From positions 186,001 through 250,000 of the forward strand of contig JAFGBF010000018.1 in assembly GCA_016933255.1 (NCBI GenBank): a DNA stretch of 64,000 nt, given 5' to 3'. Both the position numbers and the translations under genes were made by a program. This document shows positions 52,366-61,000 of the stretch, piece by piece; positions within the stretch are counted from its first letter, which is position 1, and every line of letters begins with the position of its first letter. The DNA comes from Candidatus Krumholzibacteriota bacterium (lineage in GTDB: Bacteria > Krumholzibacteriota > Krumholzibacteriia > Krumholzibacteriales > Krumholzibacteriaceae). The notes below the pieces were generated by a model that saw only the letters and a list, made by a program, of their open reading frames with translations, did not search any database and was not told where the DNA came from.

Positions 52366-53296
52366 GGAACTAAGAACCCTCAAATATTATCTCAGTCTTG
52401 CCGAGAGAGGCAGTTTTACGGCTGCGGCGAAGGATCACTTTGTCACTCAGCCCGCGATAAGCATACAGCTTAAAAAACTGCAGAACGAGCTTGGTACGAT
52501 ACTGTTCGAAATCGATAAAAGGGAGATAAGATTCACCGAACCGGGCAAGATCGCGCTTGATTATTCCAGAAGATTAGTTGAACTCGAAAAAGAATTTGTC
52601 CGGGAGATGAACGATCTCGAGGGATTGAAGAAGGGCAAGCTGTTGATAGGGACGATAGATGCTGCGAGCATCTATGTCCTTCCGAATGTATTCTCAAGAT
52701 TCAGGGAGAGATACCCAGGAATTGAAGTGGATCTGGAGATCTCATCGACCCTTCCTCTTCTGCGTGATCTGGAAAATGGAAAACTCGATATTGTCGTCGG
52801 CACTCTTCCAGTCTCCGACCGCGAAAGATTCGAGGTATTTTCCGTATACGACGAGGAACTCATTCCGATCGCGTCGCCGGATCATCCCCTCGCGTCAGAA
52901 GGGGAAGTCAGTTCCGCCCGATTTGCCGAATATCCCTTCATCTGTTTTCAGCGCGAATCGGTCACGAGGGCGATGATAGAAGAATTATTCAGGAAAAGAA
53001 AGATCGACCTGAAGATAACGATGGCAATCGACAGCCAGGAGGCGATACGGAACCTGGTCATCTCGGGGCTTGGCCTGAGTATTCTTCCCGAGTGGACGGT
53101 CCGGGACCAGATAAAGTCGGGAAGCCTTACGGGTCTCAAGATACGGGGGCTCGCTATGCGGAGGGAGATCGGCCTGATAATCCCTTCAGGACGCTATATC
53201 CCCTCTACAGCCCGGGCGTTTCTCGGAGTGTTGAAAGACGAGATGGGTGTCGATCTTCCGCCGCGATTGACAGTTACAGAAGGAGAGTCGAGATGA
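52364..53296 (+). CDS. LysR-family transcriptional regulator
   Basis: A 310-residue LysR-type regulator. The N-terminal winged helix-turn-helix reads MELRTLKYYLSLAERGSFTAAA...VTQPAISIQLKKLQNELG, and the effector-binding domain includes LPNVFSRFRERYPGIEVDLE, DLENGKLDIVVGTLP and IRNLVISGLGLSILPEW. Its promoter faces that of ino1 and its stop overlaps the inositol monophosphatase start (ATGA), so it most likely controls inositol synthesis. No Shine-Dalgarno site is seen, which is unusual in this window. Confidence 0.93.
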   Translation: MELRTLKYYLSLAERGSFTAAAKDHFVTQPAISIQLKKLQNELGTILFEIDKREIRFTEPGKIALDYSRRLVELEKEFVREMNDLEGLKKGKLLIGTIDAASIYVLPNVFSRFRERYPGIEVDLEISSTLPLLRDLENGKLDIVVGTLPVSDRERFEVFSVYDEELIPIASPDHPLASEGEVSSARFAEYPFICFQRESVTRAMIEELFRKRKIDLKITMAIDSQEAIRNLVISGLGLSILPEWTVRDQIKSGSLTGLKIRGLAMRREIGLIIPSGRYIPSTARAFLGVLKDEMGVDLPPRLTVTEGESR

Positions 53297-54135
53297 GAAG
53301 CAGGATAGACGCCGCCAGGGATGCGATACTTTCGGCCGGATCTTTGATCAAGGAGACTTTCGGGCGGGAACTCTCGGGCGAGGTCAAGGAAAAGGACAGG
53401 AATGATTTTGTGACTGCCACCGATCTTGCGAGTGAAAAGCTGATCACAGAGACTCTTAGATCGGCATTTCCGGAGATAGGAATCCTGGCCGAGGAAAAAG
53501 CGGCTCCCGGGTCGGGGAAAGAGCTGTGGGTAATAGATCCGCTTGACGGGACGACGAACTTTATACACGGGTATCCGTCGATCGGGGTCAGCATCGCCCT
53601 TCTGGTCGAGAACAGGGTCGAAATAGGACTCGTCTACGACCCTCTGCGCGAAGAGCTGTTCGAGGCGCTCAGAGGGGAAGGGGCCTACTGCAACAGCGTA
53701 AGGATCAGGGTGTCGGAAACGGCAGAGCTTACAAATGCTCTTCTTGGTACCGGGTTTCCTTTCAAAGCATCGGGGCATATCGACCGCTACCTTTATCTTT
53801 TCAAGGATCTTTTTCTCAGATGCAGGGGAATAAGACGGGCCGGCGCCGCAGTCCTCGATCTCAGCCATGTAGCTTCGGGAAGGCTTGACGGTTTCTTTGA
53901 ACTTCATCTGCAGCCGTGGGACATTGCCGCAGGGTCTTTGCTCGTGCAGGAGGCAGGGGGACGCGTGAGCGATTTTTTCGGAGAGCCGTACTGCATTTCG
54001 AGAGGTAACATCATAGCATCGTCTCCAATGATCCACGGGTATCTAGTAGAAGCTGCTTCGAGGATATTCGACCGCGACCAGCTGAAAGAGCTTTCCAACG
54101 ATCTGATTCAGGGTGAAATCAAGAAAGGACCGTAG
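53293..54135 (+). CDS. suhB: inositol-1-monophosphatase family protein
   Basis: A 280-residue Mg-dependent, lithium-sensitive type phosphatase that releases free inositol from inositol phosphate. Metal-site motifs are GILAEEKA, WVIDPLDGTTNFIHGYP (ligands Asp, Asp and the DGTTN) and WDIAAGSLLVQEAGG. AGGAGAG lies 5 nt before ATG 53293; the ATG overlaps the LysR stop by 4 nt, so the frame's long upstream extension is not coding. Together with ino1 it gives the two steps from glucose-6-phosphate to inositol. The gene symbol follows the common name of this enzyme; a histidinol or fructose-bisphosphate substrate is less likely in this setting. Confidence 0.92.
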   Translation: MRSRIDAARDAILSAGSLIKETFGRELSGEVKEKDRNDFVTATDLASEKLITETLRSAFPEIGILAEEKAAPGSGKELWVIDPLDGTTNFIHGYPSIGVSIALLVENRVEIGLVYDPLREELFEALRGEGAYCNSVRIRVSETAELTNALLGTGFPFKASGHIDRYLYLFKDLFLRCRGIRRAGAAVLDLSHVASGRLDGFFELHLQPWDIAAGSLLVQEAGGRVSDFFGEPYCISRGNIIASSPMIHGYLVEAASRIFDRDQLKELSNDLIQGEIKKGP

Positions 54136-54159
54136 TGGTGATTACGGTCCCTTCTTTCT
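54127..54159 (+). terminator. terminator of the lysR-inositol monophosphatase operon
   Basis: GGACCGTA (54127-54134) pairs with TACGGTCC (54143-54150), extendable by about four pairs with one mismatch; CTTCTTTCT follows. The stem overlaps the stop codon. Confidence 0.7.
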
Positions 54160-54183
54160 GCGAACTATATGTGATGATGAGGA

Positions 54184-55308
54184 TCAGTCAGTAAAATAAC
54201 AGTCGTTTACCCACTGTCCGTGGAAGAATCCATATCCTTGCGCATCTGATACCCATTCACCCCTGAGAGCTCCCTCGCGCGTAAGGTAGCGTCCGAGCCA
54301 TTTGCCTTTGAACCATCCGAACGGAGGCTCCTCGGCATAGAGCGCGGGCGATATCCCGTAATCCCCAACCAGTATTCCCATATATTTCCCGTAGATGTTG
54401 ATATACTTGCCGAAGAATTTCTGTTCTCCGATGCTGTTTGTTCCGGCGATACCCCTGAGGAATCCGGCAGCTATACCGTGTTCGTTGAACCAGACACCCC
54501 TGAAGACTCCCAGCAGGACCCCCTTAAGTTCACCCGATTCCTCGTCGAAAAGAGAATCAGGCTCGGTGCTGTTCCAGTTTCCGAAGAGATATCCGTTCGG
54601 ACAATCGGGGGGTATGATGTGACTGCCGAGCATTATGCCATTTCCGCATCTGTCGGTCCGCTCGACCATATGCATCGCTTCAAGCTCTTCGATAGAAAAA
54701 GTCCTTTCGAAAGGACCGGCTTTGATATGAAGCGCCGGAGTGACGGTCTCGGTTTCCGAACTGTCGCTGAACGTATAATATTCGGGTCCGGGAGGGAGTA
54801 CAAGCTTGACCTCGATACCGTCGACGTGAGGACAGGTCTTTGAGACCCATTCGATCGTCGATCCGTCTATCCTCGTTATCTCTTCATTCAGGTCAAATCC
54901 TATCTCTTTAACAATCAGTATATATCCGCCCTCGAAACGCATTCCGCCGGTCCAGTCTACCGCACAGCACTCTTCGGCCGATCTTTCGTTCACTGCGTTG
55001 ACGAGATTCCCCCAGATCGACCTAAATCTGAAGACTTTTGCGTACCGATTCCTGATGACGGCTTCCAAGGCATCGTCGTTTTCCAGAGGATCGCCGTATA
55101 AAGGCTCATCTCCCATGAGCTCGAATTTGTATTCTTCCCCGAACGCGGGGTTTTCGTCGGTAGGCGTATAGCCGCCTGTCGGAGAATTGAGATCGATCAC
55201 CGCCGGGGTGATCTCGTTATCGGGTGTGGTTGTTGAATCGAAGAAATTGCATCCTGCCCCCAGGAATATCACCAGAGCTATAAGCCCCAGCATCTTGCCC
55301 CTGTGCAT
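54184..55308 (-). CDS. repeat-containing lipoprotein of unknown function
   Basis: A 374-residue predicted lipoprotein: MLGLIALVIFLGAGC with Cys at residue 20. The last ~130 residues consist of short 'G-F-x-G-x-W' repeats: LLGVFRGVWFNEHGIAAGFLRG, KYINIYGKYMGILVGDYG, PFGWFKGKWLGRYLTREGALRGEW, GYGFFHGQWVND in pieces. This pattern resembles MORN-like or glycine/aromatic beta repeats. The middle has several Cys (AEECCAVDW, CPHVDG, DRCGNG). GGGGAG stands 6 nt before the ATG. It converges with the inositol operon. Function not known. Confidence 0.7.
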   Translation of the reverse strand: MHRGKMLGLIALVIFLGAGCNFFDSTTTPDNEITPAVIDLNSPTGGYTPTDENPAFGEEYKFELMGDEPLYGDPLENDDALEAVIRNRYAKVFRFRSIWGNLVNAVNERSAEECCAVDWTGGMRFEGGYILIVKEIGFDLNEEITRIDGSTIEWVSKTCPHVDGIEVKLVLPPGPEYYTFSDSSETETVTPALHIKAGPFERTFSIEELEAMHMVERTDRCGNGIMLGSHIIPPDCPNGYLFGNWNSTEPDSLFDEESGELKGVLLGVFRGVWFNEHGIAAGFLRGIAGTNSIGEQKFFGKYINIYGKYMGILVGDYGISPALYAEEPPFGWFKGKWLGRYLTREGALRGEWVSDAQGYGFFHGQWVNDCYFTD

Positions 55309-55769
55309 CCTATCTCCCCTTTCAGCTGAGATCCTTTTTCAGCCCGGATCGACCAATACTTATACCTGATTTCCCTGGATCGATCCGCCCGTTTTTCTGC
55401 CAGCCTTCCTCTCAGGCCTTCAGTTTTTCCCTTGCAGAGAGAGTGCCGAACTGACAAAAAATCCAAAATTATTATAATTTAGTGTTAATAAAGGAAATAG
55501 GTCTAAGCTAAAAAATTTTCAAACTCTACGAAATGAAAGAAGTGTACTATTTCGTTCGATCTGTTCAGATTGGTGTTCTGTCCGGTGCACTGATTCATAC
55601 GGCGTACCGCTGAGGCCGGGATCACGGATTGGCTGATCCAGCGGAAAATGGTCTGATAGGGATATATTTCTCTGGATGCTGATTTATTCAGTATCGCTGA
55701 AACAACGCCGTCTCGATATTCGTACTCCAGATAACTGTCAGACTTATACGATGCCACAAGGGGGAAAAA
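55309..55769. other. 461-nt divergent spacer without a credible gene
   Basis: The region is A/T-rich around 55455-55500. It carries a rightward promoter-like CTGACA-N16-TATAAT and, beyond it, about 285 nt of sequence before the next start codon. Small open frames here (84 codons on the minus strand, 26 on the plus strand) have no ribosome site and are not called. Confidence 0.5.
55451..55478 (+). promoter_or_regulatory. promoter far upstream of the YggN-like gene
   Basis: CTGACA (55451-55456), 16-nt spacer, TATAAT (55473-55478). If used, it gives the gene at 55770 a leader of about 285 nt, or makes a small RNA. Confidence 0.45.
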
Positions 55770-56345
55770 ATGATGAAAAAACTATGTATGATCTCTGCGA
55801 TGGCTCTTTTCATTGTCCTGCCTGTATCTCATGATCTCTGCGCCGGAAGGTGCGATATCGATTCTTCCGGCGGCCCGTTCAGGGGCGAAGATATATCGAT
55901 CGATATCGAAGACGGTCTCCTTACAATAGAGTGTGAGGATTATGATGATATCGTCGAGATCACTGAAGATTACAGGCTTTACGTGAACGGCAGTGAGATC
56001 GAGACCGGAAGTAAAGAGAAAAAGCTCCTGAGAGTTTATTATCAGCAGTACGAAGATATAGTCGAATATGCCGGAGAGATAGCTGCTGAAGGGGCAAAGC
56101 TTGGAGTCAAAGGGGCCAGTCTCGGCCTGAAAGCGGTTGCAAATATCGTCAAGCTGGTCCTTGACGACTATGATTCCGGCAACCTTCAGAGAGATATGGA
56201 AAAGGAATCCGACAAGATAGAAAGGGCCGCCAGAAAGCTTGAAAAGAAGGCTGAGAAACTCGAAGATGTCGCTGAGGATTTCGAGAAGACACATGTGAAA
56301 CTTAGAAGATCGATAGATGAGCTCGATGATCTTGAATGGTTCTGA
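55770..56345 (+). CDS. exported protein with long coiled-coil tail
   Basis: A 191-residue exported protein. The signal peptide ends near LCA-GRCDI. The first half is acidic beta (EDISIDIEDGLLTIECEDYDDIVEITEDYRLYVNG, in parts IEDGLLTIE and LYVNGSEI), a pattern shared with YggN/DUF2884-like periplasmic proteins. The second half, from about residue 95, has AAEGAKLGVKGASLGLKAV and a long helical, charged tail (KIERAARKLEKKAEKLEDVAE). Function unknown. The next two genes are small membrane proteins on the same strand. Confidence 0.65.
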   Translation: MMKKLCMISAMALFIVLPVSHDLCAGRCDIDSSGGPFRGEDISIDIEDGLLTIECEDYDDIVEITEDYRLYVNGSEIETGSKEKKLLRVYYQQYEDIVEYAGEIAAEGAKLGVKGASLGLKAVANIVKLVLDDYDSGNLQRDMEKESDKIERAARKLEKKAEKLEDVAEDFEKTHVKLRRSIDELDDLEWF

Positions 56346-56392
56346 GAGGCCGGGGCCAGGAACCTGATCGTCTCAAAAAGGAGATATGTTAA

Positions 56393-56746
56393 ATGGAGCA
56401 ACACGTCACAATCCTCGGGGTCCTGAATATAGCATGGGCAGCGGTCGAGATAATGATCGCGCTGTTAATATTTGTAGCTGTCGCCGGCGGGGGGATGCTG
56501 TCGGGAGATATCGAAGTGATGACGGTCACGACGACGGTCGGATTTATTATATCCTTTGTCTGTCTTGTCTTTGCCGTTCCGGGCCTTATCGGAGGCATTG
56601 CTCTGCTAAAACGCCGTGAATGGGGAAGGATACTCACCCTTGTCATAGGTTTTTTGCGGATGCTCATTATCCCTCTGGGGACGATACTCGGTATATATAC
56701 GATATGGGTTCTTTTGAACGATGATGCTAAAAAACTGTTTGTATAG
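56393..56746 (+). CDS. small membrane protein, first of two paralogues
   Basis: A 117-residue protein with three to four membrane helices: ILGVLNIAWAAVEIMIALLIFVAVAGGG, IISFVCLVFAVPGLIGGIALL, and ILTLVIGFLRMLIIPLGTILGIYTIWVLL. The motifs 'LNIaW', 'PGLIGGIALLKRREWGRIL' and 'iPlGTiLGIYTiwVLL' are repeated in the gene at 56862. GGAG stands about 10 nt before the ATG. The closing pattern is typical of DUF2127-like or similar uncharacterised small membrane proteins. Confidence 0.72.
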   Translation: MEQHVTILGVLNIAWAAVEIMIALLIFVAVAGGGMLSGDIEVMTVTTTVGFIISFVCLVFAVPGLIGGIALLKRREWGRILTLVIGFLRMLIIPLGTILGIYTIWVLLNDDAKKLFV

Positions 56747-56861
56747 GGCTGGTCTGGAGGATCGCACAGATGTTATCACTGTTGCTTGAGATATTTTATC
56801 TTATCCGTTACGGGATCTAGACTACTATCGATCGATCCGAACGATCGGGAGGGAGACACGG

Positions 56862-57308
56862 GTGAAAAACAATATTACCGTCATAGGTGCGATTCATATC
56901 TCATGGGGATTGCTGGGAATGTTCAACGCCATGGTTCTTCACATCATACTGGGCAGCGCAGGAATGATCACTGGGGATTACGAAGTGCAGAGGATACTTG
57001 GCCTTATAGCTTCGAGCATCTCCATTCCCCTTTTTGCCCTCGGGATACCGGCAATAGCGGGAGGGATCGGGATATTGAAAACAAGATCATGGGCAAGGAT
57101 ACTCCTTCTCGCGTACAGCTTTGTCAATCTTCTCTTTATCCCGTTTGGTACTGTCCTCGGTATCTTTACGATCAAGTTTCTTCTTGATAAGGAAACGGTC
57201 GAGTTGTTTGCCGGATCGAAAGCCGCTTCGACAGGATCGAAGTATGAAAGTCCAATGACCGGTTCGGGATCTGGACTCACCGCTGAAGAAGATGAAGATA
57301 TTCTATAG
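56862..57308 (+). CDS. small membrane protein, second paralogue
   Basis: A 148-residue membrane protein with the same plan as the gene at 56393: IGAIHISWGLLGMFNAMV, FALGIPAIAGGIGILKTRSWARILL and IPFGTVLGIFTIKFLLDKET. Similar spacing shows they arose by tandem duplication. The C-terminal ~35 residues (SKAASTGSKYESPMTGSGSG) are a polar tail missing in the first copy. The start is GTG after GGGAGGGAG. Function unknown. Confidence 0.72.
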   Translation: MKNNITVIGAIHISWGLLGMFNAMVLHIILGSAGMITGDYEVQRILGLIASSISIPLFALGIPAIAGGIGILKTRSWARILLLAYSFVNLLFIPFGTVLGIFTIKFLLDKETVELFAGSKAASTGSKYESPMTGSGSGLTAEEDEDIL

Positions 57309-57335
57309 ACCCCGCCGGAGTCAGATTAAAGCCGC

Positions 57336-58040
57336 CTATATGAATCTTTCTCTCTTCTGCAGGTTAAGGAGTCCGTAGAGCAGGGAAAGGGCAGATCCAA
57401 CGGAGAGATATATCCTGTTTTTCAGTATGATCCCCGCAAATACAGATTCGTTCTCATAATCCGAGAAAGGATTGAGGAAGAGGTTCCACTTGCTGTTGGA
57501 GAGAGGTTCCGCGGCGATCCAGAAAGTCATGCCTATGACGATCATTATCACTGCCGTGCCGTTACCGTTTTTGACAAGAGTAGAGAACATGAAAGAAATA
57601 CATCCGAGAAAGAATATAGGGAACATGAGCTGGTAGACCATATCGACGACAGGTACGCTGACAAGGGCTATGGAGCTGAGTATGGTCAGGCAGATAAGGA
57701 TAAAGAACACTATGACCCAGGTCAGGATCATCCGGACTCCCCACACTTTGTATCTGTAATCGGGAATACCGAAAAGGATCTCTATCATCCTCGAATCGAC
57801 ATCGTTCTGTATTCCGAAGACGCTCGGATAGAAGATCAGGAGTATGCCGGGGAAAAGCAGAAGGTTATAGATCGTTCCCGGATCCGGGTCTGAATCGGAA
57901 TTAAAGAATATGATCGCTGCTACAAGAAGAAAAAAGAGGAACGAAGCCAGAAGAAAATAGATGAATCTGTTGGCGAAGATGATCTTCAGATTGTATCTCG
58001 CTATTCTTACGATAAGATCTGCCGAGTTTTTCAGTCTCAT
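57336..58040 (-). CDS. ABC-2 type transporter permease
   Basis: A 234-residue integral membrane protein with six helices: IIFANRFIYFLLASFLFFLL, IYNLLLFPGILLIFYPSVFG, ILTWVIVFFILICLTIL and more. The family 'piY.l.f.giLl.iypsvfGiqnDvDsRmiEilfgipdyrykvw' region (GIQNDVDSRMIEILFG) is typical of ABC-2 permeases that pair with a linked ATPase. GGAGGTG is 7 nt before ATG 58040, which overlaps the stop of the RND-ABC gene (TAATG). It is thus co-translated with that gene and probably supplies the membrane channel for the fused ATPase. Confidence 0.85.
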   Translation of the reverse strand: MRLKNSADLIVRIARYNLKIIFANRFIYFLLASFLFFLLVAAIIFFNSDSDPDPGTIYNLLLFPGILLIFYPSVFGIQNDVDSRMIEILFGIPDYRYKVWGVRMILTWVIVFFILICLTILSSIALVSVPVVDMVYQLMFPIFFLGCISFMFSTLVKNGNGTAVIMIVIGMTFWIAAEPLSNSKWNLFLNPFSDYENESVFAGIILKNRIYLSVGSALSLLYGLLNLQKRERFI

Positions 58041-61000
58041 TATGCACCTCCGGTTCCCAGCAGCCACAGGTAGGAATCCTCCAGGGTAGGCCTCACCGTC
58101 TTTGCATCCGGATGTGGTTTCGTCTTCGAAAGGGATCTTACCCTGATCTTTTTTCCGTCACGCATATGGTGTACGATCATCATCTCTTTTCTGATCAGTT
58201 CGAGTTCTTCAGGATCGGTCTCAAACTGCCATACATGGCCTTCGGCGATCTCTGCCATCCTGGAGGGGTCATCAAGGTATATCAGGTTTCCCCTGTTCAG
58301 AACAGCTACGCTGTTACACGAGCTGTAGATATCCTCTATTATATGCGTCGAGAAGATCACAATCCTTTCGCGGCTCAGTTCCACCAGAAGATTCCGGAAC
58401 CTTATCCTTTCTCTCGGATCGAGGCCTGCTGTCGGTTCGTCTACGACCAGAATGCGGGGCAGATGCAGCAGAACCTGCGCTATCCCCACCCTTTGCTTCA
58501 TTCCTCCGGAAAATGAACTGATCGCCTTATCCCGGCTCTCCTCCATATGCACCATGCCGAGGACCTTTTCGACCATCTTTTCTCTGTACTCCCTGTCCGT
58601 CAACCCTTTAAGGACGGCTTGATAATTCAGGAACTCCCACGCGGTGAGGTTCTCGTACATTCCGAATTCCTGCGGGAGATATCCGATGAGAGACTGGAGT
58701 TCTTCCCTTTTTTCGTTTATATCAATCCCGTTTATATCGATCCTGCCGTAACTCTGGTCGAGGATGCCGCAGATGATCCTCATAAGGGTGGTCTTACCGG
58801 CCCCGTTGGGGCCGAGGAGACCGAACATCCCTTCTCCGATCTCAAGGGATACTCCCGAAAGAGCCCTGAACGCTTCTTTTTTCTTTCCTATTACCGGGAT
58901 CGATCTGACAAGATAGTAGAAGGCCTTGCGCAGCCCGGCGGCCCGGCCGGAGATCCTGGCGATATTGACATGTTCTTTTTGAAGCCTGTCCGCCGTCGTG
59001 TAGACTACAAGGGCAAAATACCAGAGCGCGGCGACAAATATCAGAGAGGCGATATTGTGCCAGCGGATCCAGAAGATAAAGAGGTTGATAAACGGGATCC
59101 CCCACAGGAATACCGGCCTGATAATCGATATCACCCTGATCATGCGGAGCCTTTGATCCTTTTCCATCTGCCTGGTTAGGTATGCCGACGCGGGTTTCCA
59201 CAGAAGGAAAGTGTAGAAATACACAGGATGTGAAAGAACGAATACCCAGAAAGGGGAACCGAGATAAAAATATGTGAAGTAGATCATAAAGAACAGGAGA
59301 GGCAGCTTCCAGATCATACTCCCCGAGTCAAAGCCATCCCTCCCGTATCCCTGATTTTCAGCCGTCCTGTTTCTTTTCCTTTTTCCCTTGTTCCATTCCC
59401 TTACAAATCTTGACGGCTGGTCGTAGATCTTGACGAGGTTCCTGATCGTGATCCTGACAGGCTCGTTTTTCGCGATTATATCTTTTTTTGCCGTTCGCAG
59501 GCTGGAGAGCATGAACCAGGTGAGCCCGGGGATGGCGAATATCAGGACCGCCAGAAAGACCATTTGCCAGATTGTTCCTGTAGCCTTGAAATAGATCGCC
59601 AGCGATCCCAGGGCGAAGGATAGTATCTGGGCCGATCTGATCTTCCAGTTGAGAGAACGGATCCACGACAGAGCCGATTCCAATCCCGAGAAGACTACCG
59701 GTATAAAGATAAGGGTGAAGACGGTGCTCAGCGTGAGGCCGCCGATCACCGTGATGGCGAAAGGAGCTCCTATCAGCGTGATTTCCTCGGATTTTCCCAT
59801 CGCGAGAGGAATCATGGCGGCTATCGTCGTTATAGCGGTTATGAGAATCGGCCTGGTCCTGGCTTTTCCAGCCACCATAAGGGCCCTCGACCTCCTGTAC
59901 CCTCTTCTCATAAGGATAAGAGAGTAGTCTATAAGGATGATCCCGTTATTGACCACGACTCCGAGAAGTATAAGAAATCCCGTCAATGTATAAGCGTTGA
60001 TCAGTGATGTACCTGTCGCAATGAGCAGCCAGAAAGAGCCGATCGCGGCAAGAGGGATAGTGAACATCATTACTACGGGGGTAGAGAGCGATTCAAAGAC
60101 AGAGGCAAGTATCATATAGATCAGTATAAAAGCGACAAGGATCAGAAATTTGAACTCGCTGTAGTCGTTCTCCTCGTGAACCACTTCTACAGCAAGCCCG
60201 GACGGAATGACAAGAGACGAAACGAGCTGATCGACCTCAAGCCGGGATGCTTCGAGCATACTCTTGGAACTATTTATATCCGAACTGAATTCGAATGTGA
60301 TTTCGACCTGCTTTTCCTGATTGACCCTGTTTATCGTCGGCATGCCGTGCGAATAGATTATGCGGCTGAGATTTTCCAGGTCCACCGATCCGCCTGCCTG
60401 GCCGCTGATCGGCAGGGTTCTGAGGTCCTCGATATTCTTGTCTTCCTGGTTCTTTTTGCTGATCATGATATCATATGTGTCGGCGCCCTGCTTGAATTGC
60501 ATCCTTGATGAATATTCGTTCTCGAAGGAATTCAGTTCGGAAGCTATGGATAAAAGAGTGATTCCGTAGTAGCTCATCACTTTTGTATCGAAGAGAAGGT
60601 GTATCTCAGGCCTGTTTTCGGAGACATTCATCCCGGTCGAAGATATCGAACCGAGATTATCAAGGTAATACTGGATGTTTTCGGCAAAATTCTGCATTAC
60701 TTCTATATCGTTGCCTTTTATGACTACCTTTTCCTGCTGTGATCCTATACCGAACATTCTTTCCATCGCTCTGCCCATTCCCCCTCCGCCTCCGCCGCGG
60801 AAGCGCCTGCTCGACTGGGGGGCGTCAAATCCGACGCTGGCCGCCTGGATCCCGGAAAAACGTTTTCTTATATCCTCCTTGATCTCCTGCATGCCCCGGC
60901 CGTCTATCTTCTGGTAGCCGTCTTTCAGGCTTATCGTTATCACCGCCTCATCTTCGCGGATATCGCTGATAATATCTTCTCTTTCGGGAATCGTTTCGAA

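Noticed and set aside
53092-53292. Upstream extension of the inositol monophosphatase gene
   Set aside because: It runs in another frame inside lysR; the ATG at 53293 with AGGAGAG fits the family start.
55533-55613. 26-codon open frame on the plus strand (starts MKEVYYF), in frame with the gene at 55770 through several UGA codons
   Set aside because: No ribosome site and several stops in between; treated as chance, not as another selenoprotein.
55503-55757. 84-codon open frame on the minus strand
   Set aside because: GTG start without ribosome site, no family resemblance, and it lies in a promoter-containing spacer.
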